NCBI GenBank assembly: GCA_016715795.1
Contig: JADJXP010000002.1
Span: 248,001-312,000, forward strand
Direction: 5' to 3'
DNA: 64,000 nucleotides
From: Chloracidobacterium sp.
GTDB lineage: Bacteria; Acidobacteriota; Blastocatellia; Pyrinomonadales; Pyrinomonadaceae
Numbering within the stretch: position 1 is the stretch's first letter; each line of letters opens with the position of its first letter. Below, piece by piece: positions 16,833-25,529 of the stretch. The notes below the pieces were generated by a model that ran no database searches, was not told the origin of the DNA, and saw only the letters and a list, made by a program, of their open reading frames with translations. The position numbers were made by a program, and so were the translations under genes.

Positions 16833-18320
16833 ATGAAGAGACGCGATTTTGTTAAGTTGACTGGTGCGGCAGGTGCGGCGTTGTTCAGCGGTCGACCGAC
16901 CTTTGGCTCGCTGGCGGGGCGAACGGCCGTGGTGCCGGATGTCATCATCAATCTTCGTGCGGTTGTATCCACCGTAAGCCTGCTGCCGGGGACTCCCACA
17001 TCGGTCTGGAGATATGAGGGCGAGGTCGTGCAGGGAACACCACAGAATCTGCAGCCGATCCCAGGCTCTTTTCTCGGGCCAACGATCCGTGTGCATCGCG
17101 GGCAGAGGATCAGGATCAACTTTACTAACTACCTGCCCGAGATGACGCTGATGCATTGGCACGGGCTGCATGTGCCGGAGGAGATGGACGCACATCCGCG
17201 GTTCACGGTCGAGCCCGGAGCGAGTTACGTCTATGAGTTCACCGTGATGAACCGGGCAGGCACGTACTGGTATCACCCGCATCCTGACATGCGCACCGCC
17301 GTCCAGGTCTATCGCGGCCTAGCCGGGCTCTTTATCGTCACCGATGACGAAGAACAGGCTCTCGGGCTGCCGTCGGGCGAGGCCGAAATACCGATCGTGC
17401 TGCAGGACCGCCTCTTTGCCCAGGACAATCAGTTTGTGTATCAGCCGATAACGATGGTCGGGTTTCTTGGCGATCGCGTACTTGCAAATGGAAACATGGC
17501 TCGTTCGGTAGATGTGGCGAGCCGAGCGTACCGGCTTCGTTTTCTTAACGGGTCAAATTCGCGTTTCTACAAACTTGCCTGGAGCGACGGAACGCCGATG
17601 ACAGTGATCGCATCTGACGGCGGCCTGCTCGAAGCGCCGGTCGAGCGGCCCTATCTTATCCTCTCGCCCGGGGAAAGATATGAGGTCATCGCAGATTTCA
17701 GAAACTTTCCACTCCGGCGAAACCGTCGACTGGTCAGCCAGGCATTCTCACCGATGGGAAATATGGGAAACGGCGGAGCCGCGCTGCCGAATGGTGCAGC
17801 CTTTCCAATAATGTCGTTTCGCGTCCGGCGTCGCGTCGCGGACAACTTCGTGCTGCCGCCGACGCTGTCCGCGATCACCCGCTACCGTCTCAAGGACGCC
17901 GTCAATGCCGCAGATCCGAGAACATTTCCAATCACGTTCCATCCGGGCATGTTCATGCTTAACGGCGGGATGTTTGAGATGAATGAGGTCGCGGCGAATG
18001 AGAATGTGGCGCTGAATACGCTTGAGGTATGGGACATCCCAAACCAGTCGGGGACGGTGCAGATGGCCCATCCGATGCACATTCATCTCGTGCAGTTCCA
18101 GATAATCGACCGTCAGATGAATCCATCGGGGGCGACGAACTACGAAAGCGTTAGGTATGGATTTGTGGATTCCGGATGGAAGGACACGTTCATGCTTATG
18201 CCGGGTGAACGTGTTCGCTTGCTGCTCAGGTTCGAGGACTTTACGGGCAAGTTCGTCTATCATTGCCACAATCTGGAGCACGAGGATATGGGAATGATGC
18301 GCAATTTCCAGGTTAGCTGA
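16833..18320 (+). CDS. Multicopper oxidase, Tat-exported
   Basis: 495 residues from the ATG at 16833 (MKRRDFVKLTGAAGAALFSG), a twin-Arg signal. All four copper-binding motifs are present: HWHGLH (about 109), YWYHPH (about 146), HPMHIHLVQF (about 417) and YHCHNLEHEDMGMM near the end, where the Met supplies the type 1 site axial ligand. The protein therefore acts in the periplasm, oxidising metals or phenolic compounds; the substrate is not predictable. A longer frame from 16752 overlaps the MBL-rhodanese gene and lacks a signal peptide. Confidence 0.92.
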   Translation: MKRRDFVKLTGAAGAALFSGRPTFGSLAGRTAVVPDVIINLRAVVSTVSLLPGTPTSVWRYEGEVVQGTPQNLQPIPGSFLGPTIRVHRGQRIRINFTNYLPEMTLMHWHGLHVPEEMDAHPRFTVEPGASYVYEFTVMNRAGTYWYHPHPDMRTAVQVYRGLAGLFIVTDDEEQALGLPSGEAEIPIVLQDRLFAQDNQFVYQPITMVGFLGDRVLANGNMARSVDVASRAYRLRFLNGSNSRFYKLAWSDGTPMTVIASDGGLLEAPVERPYLILSPGERYEVIADFRNFPLRRNRRLVSQAFSPMGNMGNGGAALPNGAAFPIMSFRVRRRVADNFVLPPTLSAITRYRLKDAVNAADPRTFPITFHPGMFMLNGGMFEMNEVAANENVALNTLEVWDIPNQSGTVQMAHPMHIHLVQFQIIDRQMNPSGATNYESVRYGFVDSGWKDTFMLMPGERVRLLLRFEDFTGKFVYHCHNLEHEDMGMMRNFQVS

Positions 18321-18340
18321 GGAGCAGTGGATCTTTATTG

Positions 18341-18763
18341 ATGAGAGTAATTATAGTTTTCCTAATCTCGCTGCTGGCTCTCACGTGGGCCTGCCGGTCG
18401 GCCCCGACTAAGACAACAGACTCGCCCGAGATCGTCAGTGCTCCGGGTGTTACAGAGGTATCGCCCCAGGCTGCATTGCCGGCAACATCGGCTGCCTATT
18501 CTCAGTTCATCGACGTTCGAACGCCTGAAGAATACGCAGCCGGCCACGCGGATCGAACGCGCAACATTCCCCTCGATCAATTGGCCGCTAACCTCGATAT
18601 GCTGGAGGCGAATGAGCCTGTGTACCTCATTTGCCGGACCGACAACCGCTCTTCGCAAGCGGCGAAGATGCTCGTCGATGCGGGCTTCAAACAGGCGATA
18701 GTTGTAAAGGGCGGCACCGAGGCGTGGAAGGCGGCCGGTTTACCGATGGGTGGCCAACCATGA
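18341..18763 (+). CDS. Exported rhodanese-domain protein, possible lipoprotein
   Basis: 140 residues. An N-terminal hydrophobic segment ends at LALTWAC, a non-canonical lipobox, so either lipid attachment or simple secretion. The rhodanese fold carries FIDVRTPEEYAAGHADRTRN, then the active-site loop LICRTDNRSSQAA and GGTEAWKAAGLP. It closely resembles the second rhodanese domain of the upstream MBL protein. Its stop codon overlaps the ATG of a 30-residue membrane ORF. Confidence 0.85.
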   Translation: MRVIIVFLISLLALTWACRSAPTKTTDSPEIVSAPGVTEVSPQAALPATSAAYSQFIDVRTPEEYAAGHADRTRNIPLDQLAANLDMLEANEPVYLICRTDNRSSQAAKMLVDAGFKQAIVVKGGTEAWKAAGLPMGGQP

Positions 18764-18852
18764 TGTACGACCTTCTATGGGTGATCGGCCTCGTTGGATT
18801 CTGGCTGCTGCTTCAGCTGGTAATACTGCCGAAACTCGGCTATCCGACCTGA
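18760..18852 (+). CDS. 30-residue single-pass membrane peptide
   Basis: Thirty residues starting MMYDLLWVIGLVGFWLLLQL, one hydrophobic helix with a short polar end (PKLGYPT). The ATG shares bases with the stop of the rhodanese gene (ATGATG), a coupling arrangement that supports translation. Too short for homology judgement. It may anchor or modify the exported rhodanese or oxidase. Alternatively the open frame is fortuitous. Confidence 0.45.
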   Translation: MMYDLLWVIGLVGFWLLLQLVILPKLGYPT

Positions 18853-18928
18853 CTTCGCAGTTCATGCAGCGTCGGGTCGCGACGCAAGCGAAAAAGCAAT
18901 AGCGAACGATCTCGGTCCGCGTAGGCGC

Positions 18929-19291
18929 TCAGCAGGCGGTGCCGGCCGCCGGATGCGGATAATGATCTGGCGTATCTTCATCAGGCCGCGGAGTGAGGCA
19001 GGCAAAGTCTTTTTCGATAGCGATCTTTGTCCCTTCGGCGTCAGCCTCAATGCCGACGTCGTCGCTGCCGGCCCACTGGTCCGCTGCGGATGGCGGCACG
19101 CTGACCGTGATCATGCCGTCAGAGAACACGGCTGATGGTGATGCTGCAGCGGCGTCCTTCTTCAGCTTATAGACAAGCCGTCCGCCTGCGAGGCCGATCG
19201 AATTTTCGTAGCTGCCTGTCGATGCAAACTGCTCTACTTCGCTTCGCGTTAACCGCAACCGCAATGAATTGCCATTGATCCTTAGCTTCAT
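18929..19291 (-). CDS. Conserved hypothetical protein (DUF7009-like)
   Basis: 120 residues. MKLRINGNSLRLRLTRSEV at the N-terminus and IAIEKDFACLTPRPDEDTPD near the C-terminus are conserved features I associate with a domain of unknown function (DUF7009, from memory). Predicted mostly beta; no signal peptide. The lone gene is divergent from fumC. The 76 bases before its stop and the end of the small membrane ORF hold nothing recognisable. Confidence 0.7.
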   Translation of the reverse strand: MKLRINGNSLRLRLTRSEVEQFASTGSYENSIGLAGGRLVYKLKKDAAAASPSAVFSDGMITVSVPPSAADQWAGSDDVGIEADAEGTKIAIEKDFACLTPRPDEDTPDHYPHPAAGTAC

Positions 19292-19324
19292 ACCTCAATA
19301 ATAACCGAATGTGCCGATGAGAAC

Positions 19325-19377
19325 ATGACCTCGGTCATCTTGGTATGCTTTGCCGCGAACGCGGCATCAATTAGAAT
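19325..19377 (+). promoter_or_regulatory. Palindromes and possible -10 upstream of fumC
   Basis: Two dyads lie before fumC: ATGACCTCGGTCAT (19325-19338) and TGCCGCGAACGCGGCA (19351-19366). A TAGAAT at 19372-19377 could be a -10, but no good -35 lies 16-18 bases upstream. The second dyad would sit between -35 and -10, a usual operator position. Confidence 0.35.
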
Positions 19378-19405
19378 CTACTTTTCAGACGGCAGGTCTA
19401 TTACC

Positions 19406-20812
19406 ATGGCAGAAGCAACGGAGAAAGCAGCAAAGACGCGGATCGAGACCGATTCGATGGGCGAGATCGATGTGCCGGTTTGGGCATATTGGGGAGCACA
19501 GACGCAGCGGTCGCTGAAGCATTTCAACATCGGTTTTGACGTGATGCCGCGTGAGGTTATTCGCGCCCTCGGCATCCTGAAGAAGGCCGCGGCCATTGTA
19601 AATCGCGATCTTGGAAAGCTCGATGATGAGACGACAAACCTCATCTCGCAGGCCGCGGACGAGGTGATCGAAGGCAAGCTCGACGGGCATTTCCCGCTGC
19701 GCGTTTGGCAGACAGGTTCGGGCACGCAGACGAACATGAACGCCAACGAGGTCATCTCGAACCGCGCGATCGAGATCGCGGGCGGCGAGATGGGCTCGAA
19801 AACGCCGGTTCACCCCAACGACGACGTAAACAAATCGCAGTCGTCGAACGACACGTTCCCGACCGCGATGTATATCGCCGCAGCCGAGCGAACACACGCC
19901 CTGATCCCTGAAGTGCAAAAGGTCGCCGACGCTATTCGAGCGAAGGCCGAGGAATACAATGATGTCGTCAAGATCGGCCGCACGCATCTGCAGGATGCGA
20001 CGCCGGTGACCGTCGGCCAGGAATTCGGCGGCTGGGCCGCGCTCGTCGAACGCGATATCGAACGCCTCAGCATGGTGATGCCGGGCCTGCTTGAACTGGC
20101 GATCGGCGGAACTGCTGTCGGGACGGGGCTGAATTCGCATCCCGAGTTCGCCGATAGAGCGGCTGCAAAGATCGCTGAATTGACCGGGTTGCCGTTCAAG
20201 GCACATCCGGACAAGTTCGCGGCATTGTCTGCGCATGACGAGGTCGTATTTGCGTCAGGAGCCATAAAAACGCTCGCGGCCAGCTTGATGAAGATAGCCA
20301 ATGACATCCGATGGCTCGCATCGGGCCCACGCTGCGGCATCGGCGAGATCACGCTGCCCGAGAATGAACCCGGCTCGTCGATCATGCCGGGCAAGGTCAA
20401 CCCGACGCAGAGCGAGGCGATGACGATGGTGGCCGTTCAGGTGTTTGGCAACGATGCCGCGATCGGTTTTGCGGGCTCGCAGGGCAATTTTGAGCTCAAT
20501 GTTTTCAAGCCCGTGATGATCCACAACTATCTGCACTCGGTGCGGCTCATCCACGATGCGTGTCACGGTTTCGTCGATTACTGCATTGCCGGCATCGAGT
20601 TGAGGCGCGAAAACATCGACCATTACCTGCGAAACTCGCTGATGCTCGTCACGGCCCTCAACCAGCACATCGGCTACGACAACGCCGCAAAGATCGCGAA
20701 GAATGCGCACAAGAAGGGCATCTCCCTCAAGGAATCGGCGGTGGAATTGGAGCTATTGTCAGGTGAGGATTTTGACCGGTTGGTCAAGGCCGAGGATATG
20801 ACGCATCCGTAA
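19406..20812 (+). CDS. fumC: Class II fumarate hydratase
   Basis: 468 residues from the ATG at 19406. Superfamily signatures are present: TGSGTQTNMNANEVISNRA (about 103), VHPNDDVNKSQSSNDTFPT, GRTHLQDATPVTVGQEF and the GSSIMPGKVNPTQSEAM loop (about 323). The iron-free enzyme interconverts fumarate and malate in the TCA cycle. An upstream in-frame start at 19325 would add a hydrophobic, non-conserved stretch and is rejected. Flanked downstream by a perfect hairpin. Confidence 0.95.
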   Translation: MAEATEKAAKTRIETDSMGEIDVPVWAYWGAQTQRSLKHFNIGFDVMPREVIRALGILKKAAAIVNRDLGKLDDETTNLISQAADEVIEGKLDGHFPLRVWQTGSGTQTNMNANEVISNRAIEIAGGEMGSKTPVHPNDDVNKSQSSNDTFPTAMYIAAAERTHALIPEVQKVADAIRAKAEEYNDVVKIGRTHLQDATPVTVGQEFGGWAALVERDIERLSMVMPGLLELAIGGTAVGTGLNSHPEFADRAAAKIAELTGLPFKAHPDKFAALSAHDEVVFASGAIKTLAASLMKIANDIRWLASGPRCGIGEITLPENEPGSSIMPGKVNPTQSEAMTMVAVQVFGNDAAIGFAGSQGNFELNVFKPVMIHNYLHSVRLIHDACHGFVDYCIAGIELRRENIDHYLRNSLMLVTALNQHIGYDNAAKIAKNAHKKGISLKESAVELELLSGEDFDRLVKAEDMTHP

Positions 20813-20815
20813 TTC

Positions 20816-20882
20816 GTTCTGAGTTCAAGCTTTAGCTTGTTGGTGCGTTCGTCAGAGGCAAGCTAAAGCTTGAACTCAGAAC
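20816..20882. repeat. Perfect 24-bp inverted repeat between fumC and a convergent gene
   Basis: Arms 20816-20839 and 20859-20882 are exact reverse complements around a 19-base loop; the unit is TTCAAGCTTTAGCTTG. No T tract on either side. It may terminate both convergent transcripts, but its simple composition fits the repeat families seen elsewhere in the window. Confidence 0.8.
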
Positions 20883-21232
20883 TAGAATGGCCCGCGCGGG
20901 CCGGAATAGAAGATGAAGTAGATGATCGTCGCGACGATCAGGACGACTGAAGCAACCAGAACAAGGATCGTTACTGCGAGCGATTTGAGGCAGCCGCGTT
21001 TTTTCTTTTTCTGGTGGCGGACGCGGGTCTTTTCTTTCGGCCTGACGGTTTGAATGGTCTCGTCGGGCTTGTCGGGCGTTTCCGTCGGGAGTTCGTCCGC
21101 GTCCGGTTCCGAAGCAAGGGCTTCTTCAACCGATGGAACCTTCTTCGGCGTGTATCCCTCCGTTGAGCGGAAAACGGGCTCCGGCATCTGCCATTCGCCG
21201 TCATTGCCTGTCTTTTTGGCCTCGTCGCTCAT
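20882..21232 (-). CDS. Tail-anchored hypothetical membrane protein
   Basis: 116 residues. A long hydrophilic, Pro/Glu/Asp-rich region (1-70) is followed by a basic patch (RHQKKKKRGC) and one C-terminal membrane helix (LAVTILVLVASVVLIVATII). The C-terminus YSGPRGPF would be short and outside. No signal peptide and no family recognised. Its stop codon touches the right arm of the hairpin. Confidence 0.65.
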   Translation of the reverse strand: MSDEAKKTGNDGEWQMPEPVFRSTEGYTPKKVPSVEEALASEPDADELPTETPDKPDETIQTVRPKEKTRVRHQKKKKRGCLKSLAVTILVLVASVVLIVATIIYFIFYSGPRGPF

Positions 21233-21259
21233 AAAACAGTCGCGAAAGGTTAAACGAAA

Positions 21260-22627
21260 TTACGTCTCGATATCAAGCACATCCGAACGCGTGATGATGC
21301 CGGTGATGCGTTTGAAATCCTCGATCAGCACCGCCGGATGCCGCTGGAGCTTTGATTTTATCTCATTCAGCGGCGTGTCCACCTCAACGACCGGGAAGCT
21401 CTTGTCCATCACGTCGCTGATTTTCGCGTCCATGAGGTCGCGGTTGGCCAGCAGTTTTGTCAACAGGCCGCTTTCACGGAGGCTGCCGACCGCGGTGTGG
21501 CCGTCGATGACCGGCAGCTGCGTAACACCGTTTGAGTTCATCACTTCAAGGGCCTCAGCGACCGTGGCGTCGGGCCCGACGAATATCACGCCCGTTGGTG
21601 ATGCGCCATTCTTTGTCTCTGCGATCAGGCCGGCGGTGATGCGCTGCGGTTCGAGGAGCAGTTTTTCCTTCATCCATTCGTCGGAATGGAATTTGGTCAG
21701 GTAATGCTCCCCGGTGTCGCAGACGATAAAGACGACGAGGCCGCTTTCGTCGAGGTCTTTTGCGACCTTCAGCGCGGCCCAGAAGTTCGTGCCCGTCGAA
21801 CCGCCGCAGAAAATGCCCTCGCGCCGGCCGAGCAGCCGGGCACATTCGAACGAATCACGGTCGGTCACATTTATGACCTCGTCGATCACGCTCATGTCGG
21901 CATTGCCGACCGGCAAGCTCTGGCCGATGCCTTCAACGAGATAGGGCGTCGCCTCGGGCACGCGGCCCGATTCCTTGTAATTTTTGAATATCGAGCCATA
22001 AGGATCGGCACCGATGATCTTGATCTTGGGGTTCTGTTCTTTTAGAAAACGGCCCGTTCCGCTGATAGTCCCGCCAGTGCCGATGCCAGAGACGAAGTGC
22101 GTTATTTTCCCGTCTGTATCGTTCCACAACTCGGGGCCCGTAGTTCGATAGTGGGCCTGCGGGTTGGCCGGATGCTGGTATTGGTCGGGATAGAATGAGT
22201 TCGGCGTCTCTCTGTGAATGCGGGCCGCGGTCTCGTGATAATGATCGGGCGTGCCGGGCTTGGCGGCGGCCGGGACGACGACGACGTCGGCGCCCATGGC
22301 CTTTAGGTATCTCACTTTTTCCACCGACACCTTGTCAGTCAACACAAAGATGCACTTGTATCCGCGAACCGCCGCGACCAGGGCGAGGCCGATGCCGGTG
22401 TTGCCGCTCGTGGCCTCGATGATCGTGCCGCCCTTCTTGAGTGTGCCGTCGTTTTCGGCCCAGTCGATCATCGAGATGCCGATGCGGTCCTTTACCGAGT
22501 AGCCCGGATTAAGGCTCTCCATTTTCGCAAGCACCTGTGCCTTTACCTTGTGCTGTTTTGTCAGGTGATTGATCCGCACCAGCGGCGTGCCGCCGATCAG
22601 GTCGAGAACTGTGTCGTAAAATTTCAT
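21260..22627 (-). CDS. PLP-dependent cystathionine beta-synthase-type enzyme with CBS pair
   Basis: 455 residues. The PLP domain shows LIGGTPLVRINH, the Schiff-base Lys in NPGYSVKDRIG, EATSGNTGIGLALVA and GIGTGGTISGTGRF. Two C-terminal CBS domains (about 335-450) include GVTQLPVIDG and HPAVLIEDFKRITGIITRSD. It should condense serine (or acetylserine) with homocysteine or sulfide. The start is uncertain: ATG at 22627 fits homologues but has GAGG only 1 base away, while TTG at 22648 has GAGG 6 bases upstream. Confidence 0.9.
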   Translation of the reverse strand: MKFYDTVLDLIGGTPLVRINHLTKQHKVKAQVLAKMESLNPGYSVKDRIGISMIDWAENDGTLKKGGTIIEATSGNTGIGLALVAAVRGYKCIFVLTDKVSVEKVRYLKAMGADVVVVPAAAKPGTPDHYHETAARIHRETPNSFYPDQYQHPANPQAHYRTTGPELWNDTDGKITHFVSGIGTGGTISGTGRFLKEQNPKIKIIGADPYGSIFKNYKESGRVPEATPYLVEGIGQSLPVGNADMSVIDEVINVTDRDSFECARLLGRREGIFCGGSTGTNFWAALKVAKDLDESGLVVFIVCDTGEHYLTKFHSDEWMKEKLLLEPQRITAGLIAETKNGASPTGVIFVGPDATVAEALEVMNSNGVTQLPVIDGHTAVGSLRESGLLTKLLANRDLMDAKISDVMDKSFPVVEVDTPLNEIKSKLQRHPAVLIEDFKRITGIITRSDVLDIET

Positions 22628-22667
22628 TCCTCTTGAGTTTATTCCCAAAAATGGCCTCAGGCAACAA

Positions 22668-23450
22668 TCAGCCGCTCTGGTCGCGATGTTTGATCAGAGC
22701 AGCGGGATCGTTAGTGATGATCGCCCCGATGCCGCGCCGCTTGCAGCGGGCTATCCATCGCGGATCATCTGTTGTCCAGACCGTGACGGGCATGCCGACA
22801 TCCGCAGCAAGCTGCGAGAGTTTAGCCGTTGCGAGCGATGTATGCAGGGAAAGCCGCGCTGCCCCTGCTTCACGGGCCATGTCGATAATGTGCCTGCGTC
22901 GTCGAAGAATGGTCGTGATCGATGGCTCGAAAAGAGCCGCAGTCTGGACCGAAGGCAACAGGCCCCGAAGTTCGGCGACAGCCGCGAGGTCAAAACTCTT
23001 TACGATGATCCGCGAAAGGAACTGCGAGTGTCTGATAACGTCGCAGACAGCGGCCGTCAGCGGCTTGACCTCAGCCGGCCGACATTTGAGTTCGATATAT
23101 GTCGGGCCAGCAAAGTTCTCGCATATGCCGAGGACATTCGCCAACGTAGGGATGGTTTCGCGGGCGAATCCGGGATCGGCCCGCTTCGGGTATCGCTTGT
23201 TGAACCACGATCCGGCATCGACCCTGCAGAGCTCTTCGGATGTAAGATCACAAACGCGCTCGGGCCGCGCGGCCGTGCGGGCCAGCGTATCGTCGTGGAT
23301 CACGACAGGAACGCGGTCACGGGCTAGCCGAACATCGAACTCGACTCCGTCGGCACCTTCCTCGATCGCCAGCCGAAATGCGGCCATTGTATTTTCGGGC
23401 GCGTGAGCGCTTGCCCCGCGATGGGCAACGATGTGCGGCAAGGGGCTCAT
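22668..23450 (-). CDS. Glycerophosphodiester phosphodiesterase
   Basis: 260 residues. Signatures: IVAHRGASAHAPENTMAAF at the start, GADGVEFDVRLARDRVPVV and IHDDTLAR, together giving the His/Glu/Asp metal site. ELKCRPAE and the C-terminal VWTTDDPRWI complete the TIM-barrel family. No signal peptide, so a cytoplasmic enzyme hydrolysing glycerophosphodiesters to glycerol 3-phosphate. Starts with an ATGA overlap on the upstream methyltransferase gene. Confidence 0.9.
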   Translation of the reverse strand: MSPLPHIVAHRGASAHAPENTMAAFRLAIEEGADGVEFDVRLARDRVPVVIHDDTLARTAARPERVCDLTSEELCRVDAGSWFNKRYPKRADPGFARETIPTLANVLGICENFAGPTYIELKCRPAEVKPLTAAVCDVIRHSQFLSRIIVKSFDLAAVAELRGLLPSVQTAALFEPSITTILRRRRHIIDMAREAGAARLSLHTSLATAKLSQLAADVGMPVTVWTTDDPRWIARCKRRGIGAIITNDPAALIKHRDQSG

Positions 23451-24076
23451 CTCTTTTCGAGCAGGAAGATCGTTTTTGACCACGCTATCGGTTCGCTGAT
23501 CGGGAACTGAAAATTGCCTACGATATTAAAATACCGCGCCGCCGCCTCGCGGACATCGGCCAGTGGATGGATGCGGAAGTTATAGAGCAATTCGAGGACC
23601 GAGCCGACAATGGACGGTTTGACCGGGAGAAAGACGAGTGGTGCACCATGTTTCAGCACCCTTGCTGCCTCGCCGAGCCCGGCGTCGAGCGGAGTATATT
23701 CGAGCACGCCGCACATCAACAACAAGTCGAACGTGTTGTCGGCGAACGGCAAGTTGAGGACGTTGCTCTGTATGGCGTCGCTTCGATTCGCGAGGCGTCG
23801 TCGAGCCCGAAACTCCTGCCGCGCAACGGTGAGCGAGTTGAACGACAGGTCGACAGCCTCTACTCTTCGCGGCCGATAGCCTGCCTCCTGAAACGCAAGC
23901 GTGACGAGCCCCGTGCCGCAGCCTGCATCGAGAACGAGCGATTCAGGGCCGATATCGAGCTTGAGCGACCGCAAGTATTTGGCGACCGACTGGCGATAGC
24001 CGTTGAGCTTCATCGCCAGGTTTTGCACATCGGCGATGCGGTCATATAGGCCCTGTGTGCGTCGGTTCTCGGGCAT
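23447..24076 (-). CDS. Class I SAM-dependent methyltransferase
   Basis: 209 residues. Motif I is VLDAGCGTGLVTLAFQEAG (about 48-66), followed by VEAVDLSFNSLTVA, NVLNLPFADNTFDLLLMCGV and a post-motif LEYTPLDAGLGEAARVL. This is the UbiE/Methyltransf_11 style of small-molecule or lipid methyltransferase. The downstream GDPD gene suggests lipid head-group metabolism, but that is context only. Confidence 0.85.
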   Translation of the reverse strand: MPENRRTQGLYDRIADVQNLAMKLNGYRQSVAKYLRSLKLDIGPESLVLDAGCGTGLVTLAFQEAGYRPRRVEAVDLSFNSLTVARQEFRARRRLANRSDAIQSNVLNLPFADNTFDLLLMCGVLEYTPLDAGLGEAARVLKHGAPLVFLPVKPSIVGSVLELLYNFRIHPLADVREAAARYFNIVGNFQFPISEPIAWSKTIFLLEKR

Positions 24077-24116
24077 TACATGAATCTTAGCTCAGATTCG
24101 CCGGCGAGCAAGGCGG

Positions 24117-25526
24117 TTATTTCTCGGCGAGGAGTTTCTTGATCATCTCGTGCATTTGTGTGATGCGTGACGGACTGGATCCCGTTTCGGCGTAGCGGAT
24201 GATGCCTTTGCGGTCAATGATGACGGCTGTTGGCAGGGCGGTGGCGCCGTACTGCAGCTGGATGGCCTGGCCGGCCGCAACGGCAAAATCGTAAGGCAGC
24301 CGCTCGCGCGTCCGAAACTGCTTTAGAAAGTTTAGCTCGGACGGCGAATCGGCCGGCAGGCCGCCGGCCTTGCCGTAATATCGCGTAACGCCGACGATCT
24401 CGAGGCCCGCCGAGCGATAGTCCTGATGCCATTCGATCAGGGACGGATACGCCTCAAAGCACGGGCCGCACCACGTCGCCCAGAAATCGAGCAGCACGAC
24501 CTTGCCCCGCATATCGGCGAGCGTGCGGGCCTTACCGGGAAACCACTCGGCCGGCGCTAGGAACTCAGGCGCAGCCTCGCCGAGCAGTTTATAATGCTGT
24601 TCCCGTTTTCTGAGCCGCGACGCGACCTCGTTTTGCGAGTAGCGGTCGATGAATTCTTTGGGTATCGCGGAAAGGACCGAGGCGTAATAGGCCAGCGCCG
24701 CAGCCTTTCGCCCGGTGTCGATCAGATACTTGATCTTTTGATCAACGGCGTAATAGTAAAGGCTCGAGGAATTTACCGACGCACCCGTGACGCGCATATC
24801 ATCGAGTGCCAGCTCGGCCTTATTGCGGTTGCCCGAATCGCGATGGGCCTCAAAAACAAGCATCCCTGCGTCAAGGATCTCGTCGAGGCCGCGAGCGCGG
24901 GACGAGGCATCTTTCAGCAAGTCTTTCGACGCCGCATAGGCGGCCTCAGCATGCGGCGCCATCTTAATGAAGTCATTCTCTGCCTGATATGCCTTGGCGA
25001 GTTCACCTTCAACACGGGCCTGTTCGGTAGGCTTGCGCGGTTCAGCAGCCAGATAATCGGCGAAAACTCGTTCCGCCTCGGTGAGCTTTTTTTGCTTTGC
25101 AAGCACGACCGTGACAATGGAGCGAGCTGTCTGGACACGGTTGGCGGGAGAGCCTTCGGCGGCGATAAATTTCAGCAGATTCTCGGCAGTTCCATCGAGG
25201 TTATCGGCGATCCAATTAAGCATTCCGAGATAGTAAAGATCTTCGCCAGCAAGATCCGTCCGCGTTGCCGCCGAGGCTGCGTGCCGGGCCGCGAGCTGTC
25301 GCTGCTCCAGCTTCGTCCGAGCCAGGAGCGAATCGCTGTAGGTCACTTTCTTCGTTTCGTACTCTGTTAGCTTCGCCTTTAGATAACCGTTCGCTTCGTC
25401 GAAGAGTTCCCTCACAGTCGGGGCCGCTGTGCCGGTCTGTGCCGTGCCCGATGGGCCAACGCGGCCCGACTGAGCAAAGATGCCGGAGGAAAGTAGCAGA
25501 ATAAGGAGGAATATTGAAAGCTTCAT
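24117..25526 (-). CDS. Secreted TlpA-like thioredoxin protein with helical N-terminal region
   Basis: 469 residues. Signal peptide (MKLSIFLLILLLSSGIFAQ), then about 300 residues of alpha-helical, TPR-like sequence without a clear family, then a TlpA/ResA-type thioredoxin domain (about 325-469). It holds VVLLDFWATWCGPCFEAYPS with the CGPC redox pair, and TALPTAVIIDRKG with the cis-Pro. It probably reduces disulfides outside the cytoplasm, for example in cytochrome c maturation. Three bases downstream of thiO. Confidence 0.85.
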   Translation of the reverse strand: MKLSIFLLILLLSSGIFAQSGRVGPSGTAQTGTAAPTVRELFDEANGYLKAKLTEYETKKVTYSDSLLARTKLEQRQLAARHAASAATRTDLAGEDLYYLGMLNWIADNLDGTAENLLKFIAAEGSPANRVQTARSIVTVVLAKQKKLTEAERVFADYLAAEPRKPTEQARVEGELAKAYQAENDFIKMAPHAEAAYAASKDLLKDASSRARGLDEILDAGMLVFEAHRDSGNRNKAELALDDMRVTGASVNSSSLYYYAVDQKIKYLIDTGRKAAALAYYASVLSAIPKEFIDRYSQNEVASRLRKREQHYKLLGEAAPEFLAPAEWFPGKARTLADMRGKVVLLDFWATWCGPCFEAYPSLIEWHQDYRSAGLEIVGVTRYYGKAGGLPADSPSELNFLKQFRTRERLPYDFAVAAGQAIQLQYGATALPTAVIIDRKGIIRYAETGSSPSRITQMHEMIKKLLAEK

Positions 25527-25529
25527 CTC

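Noticed and set aside
19385..20236. Long minus-strand frame opposite fumC
   Set aside because: Shadow frame; fumC has every class II fumarase motif on the plus strand.
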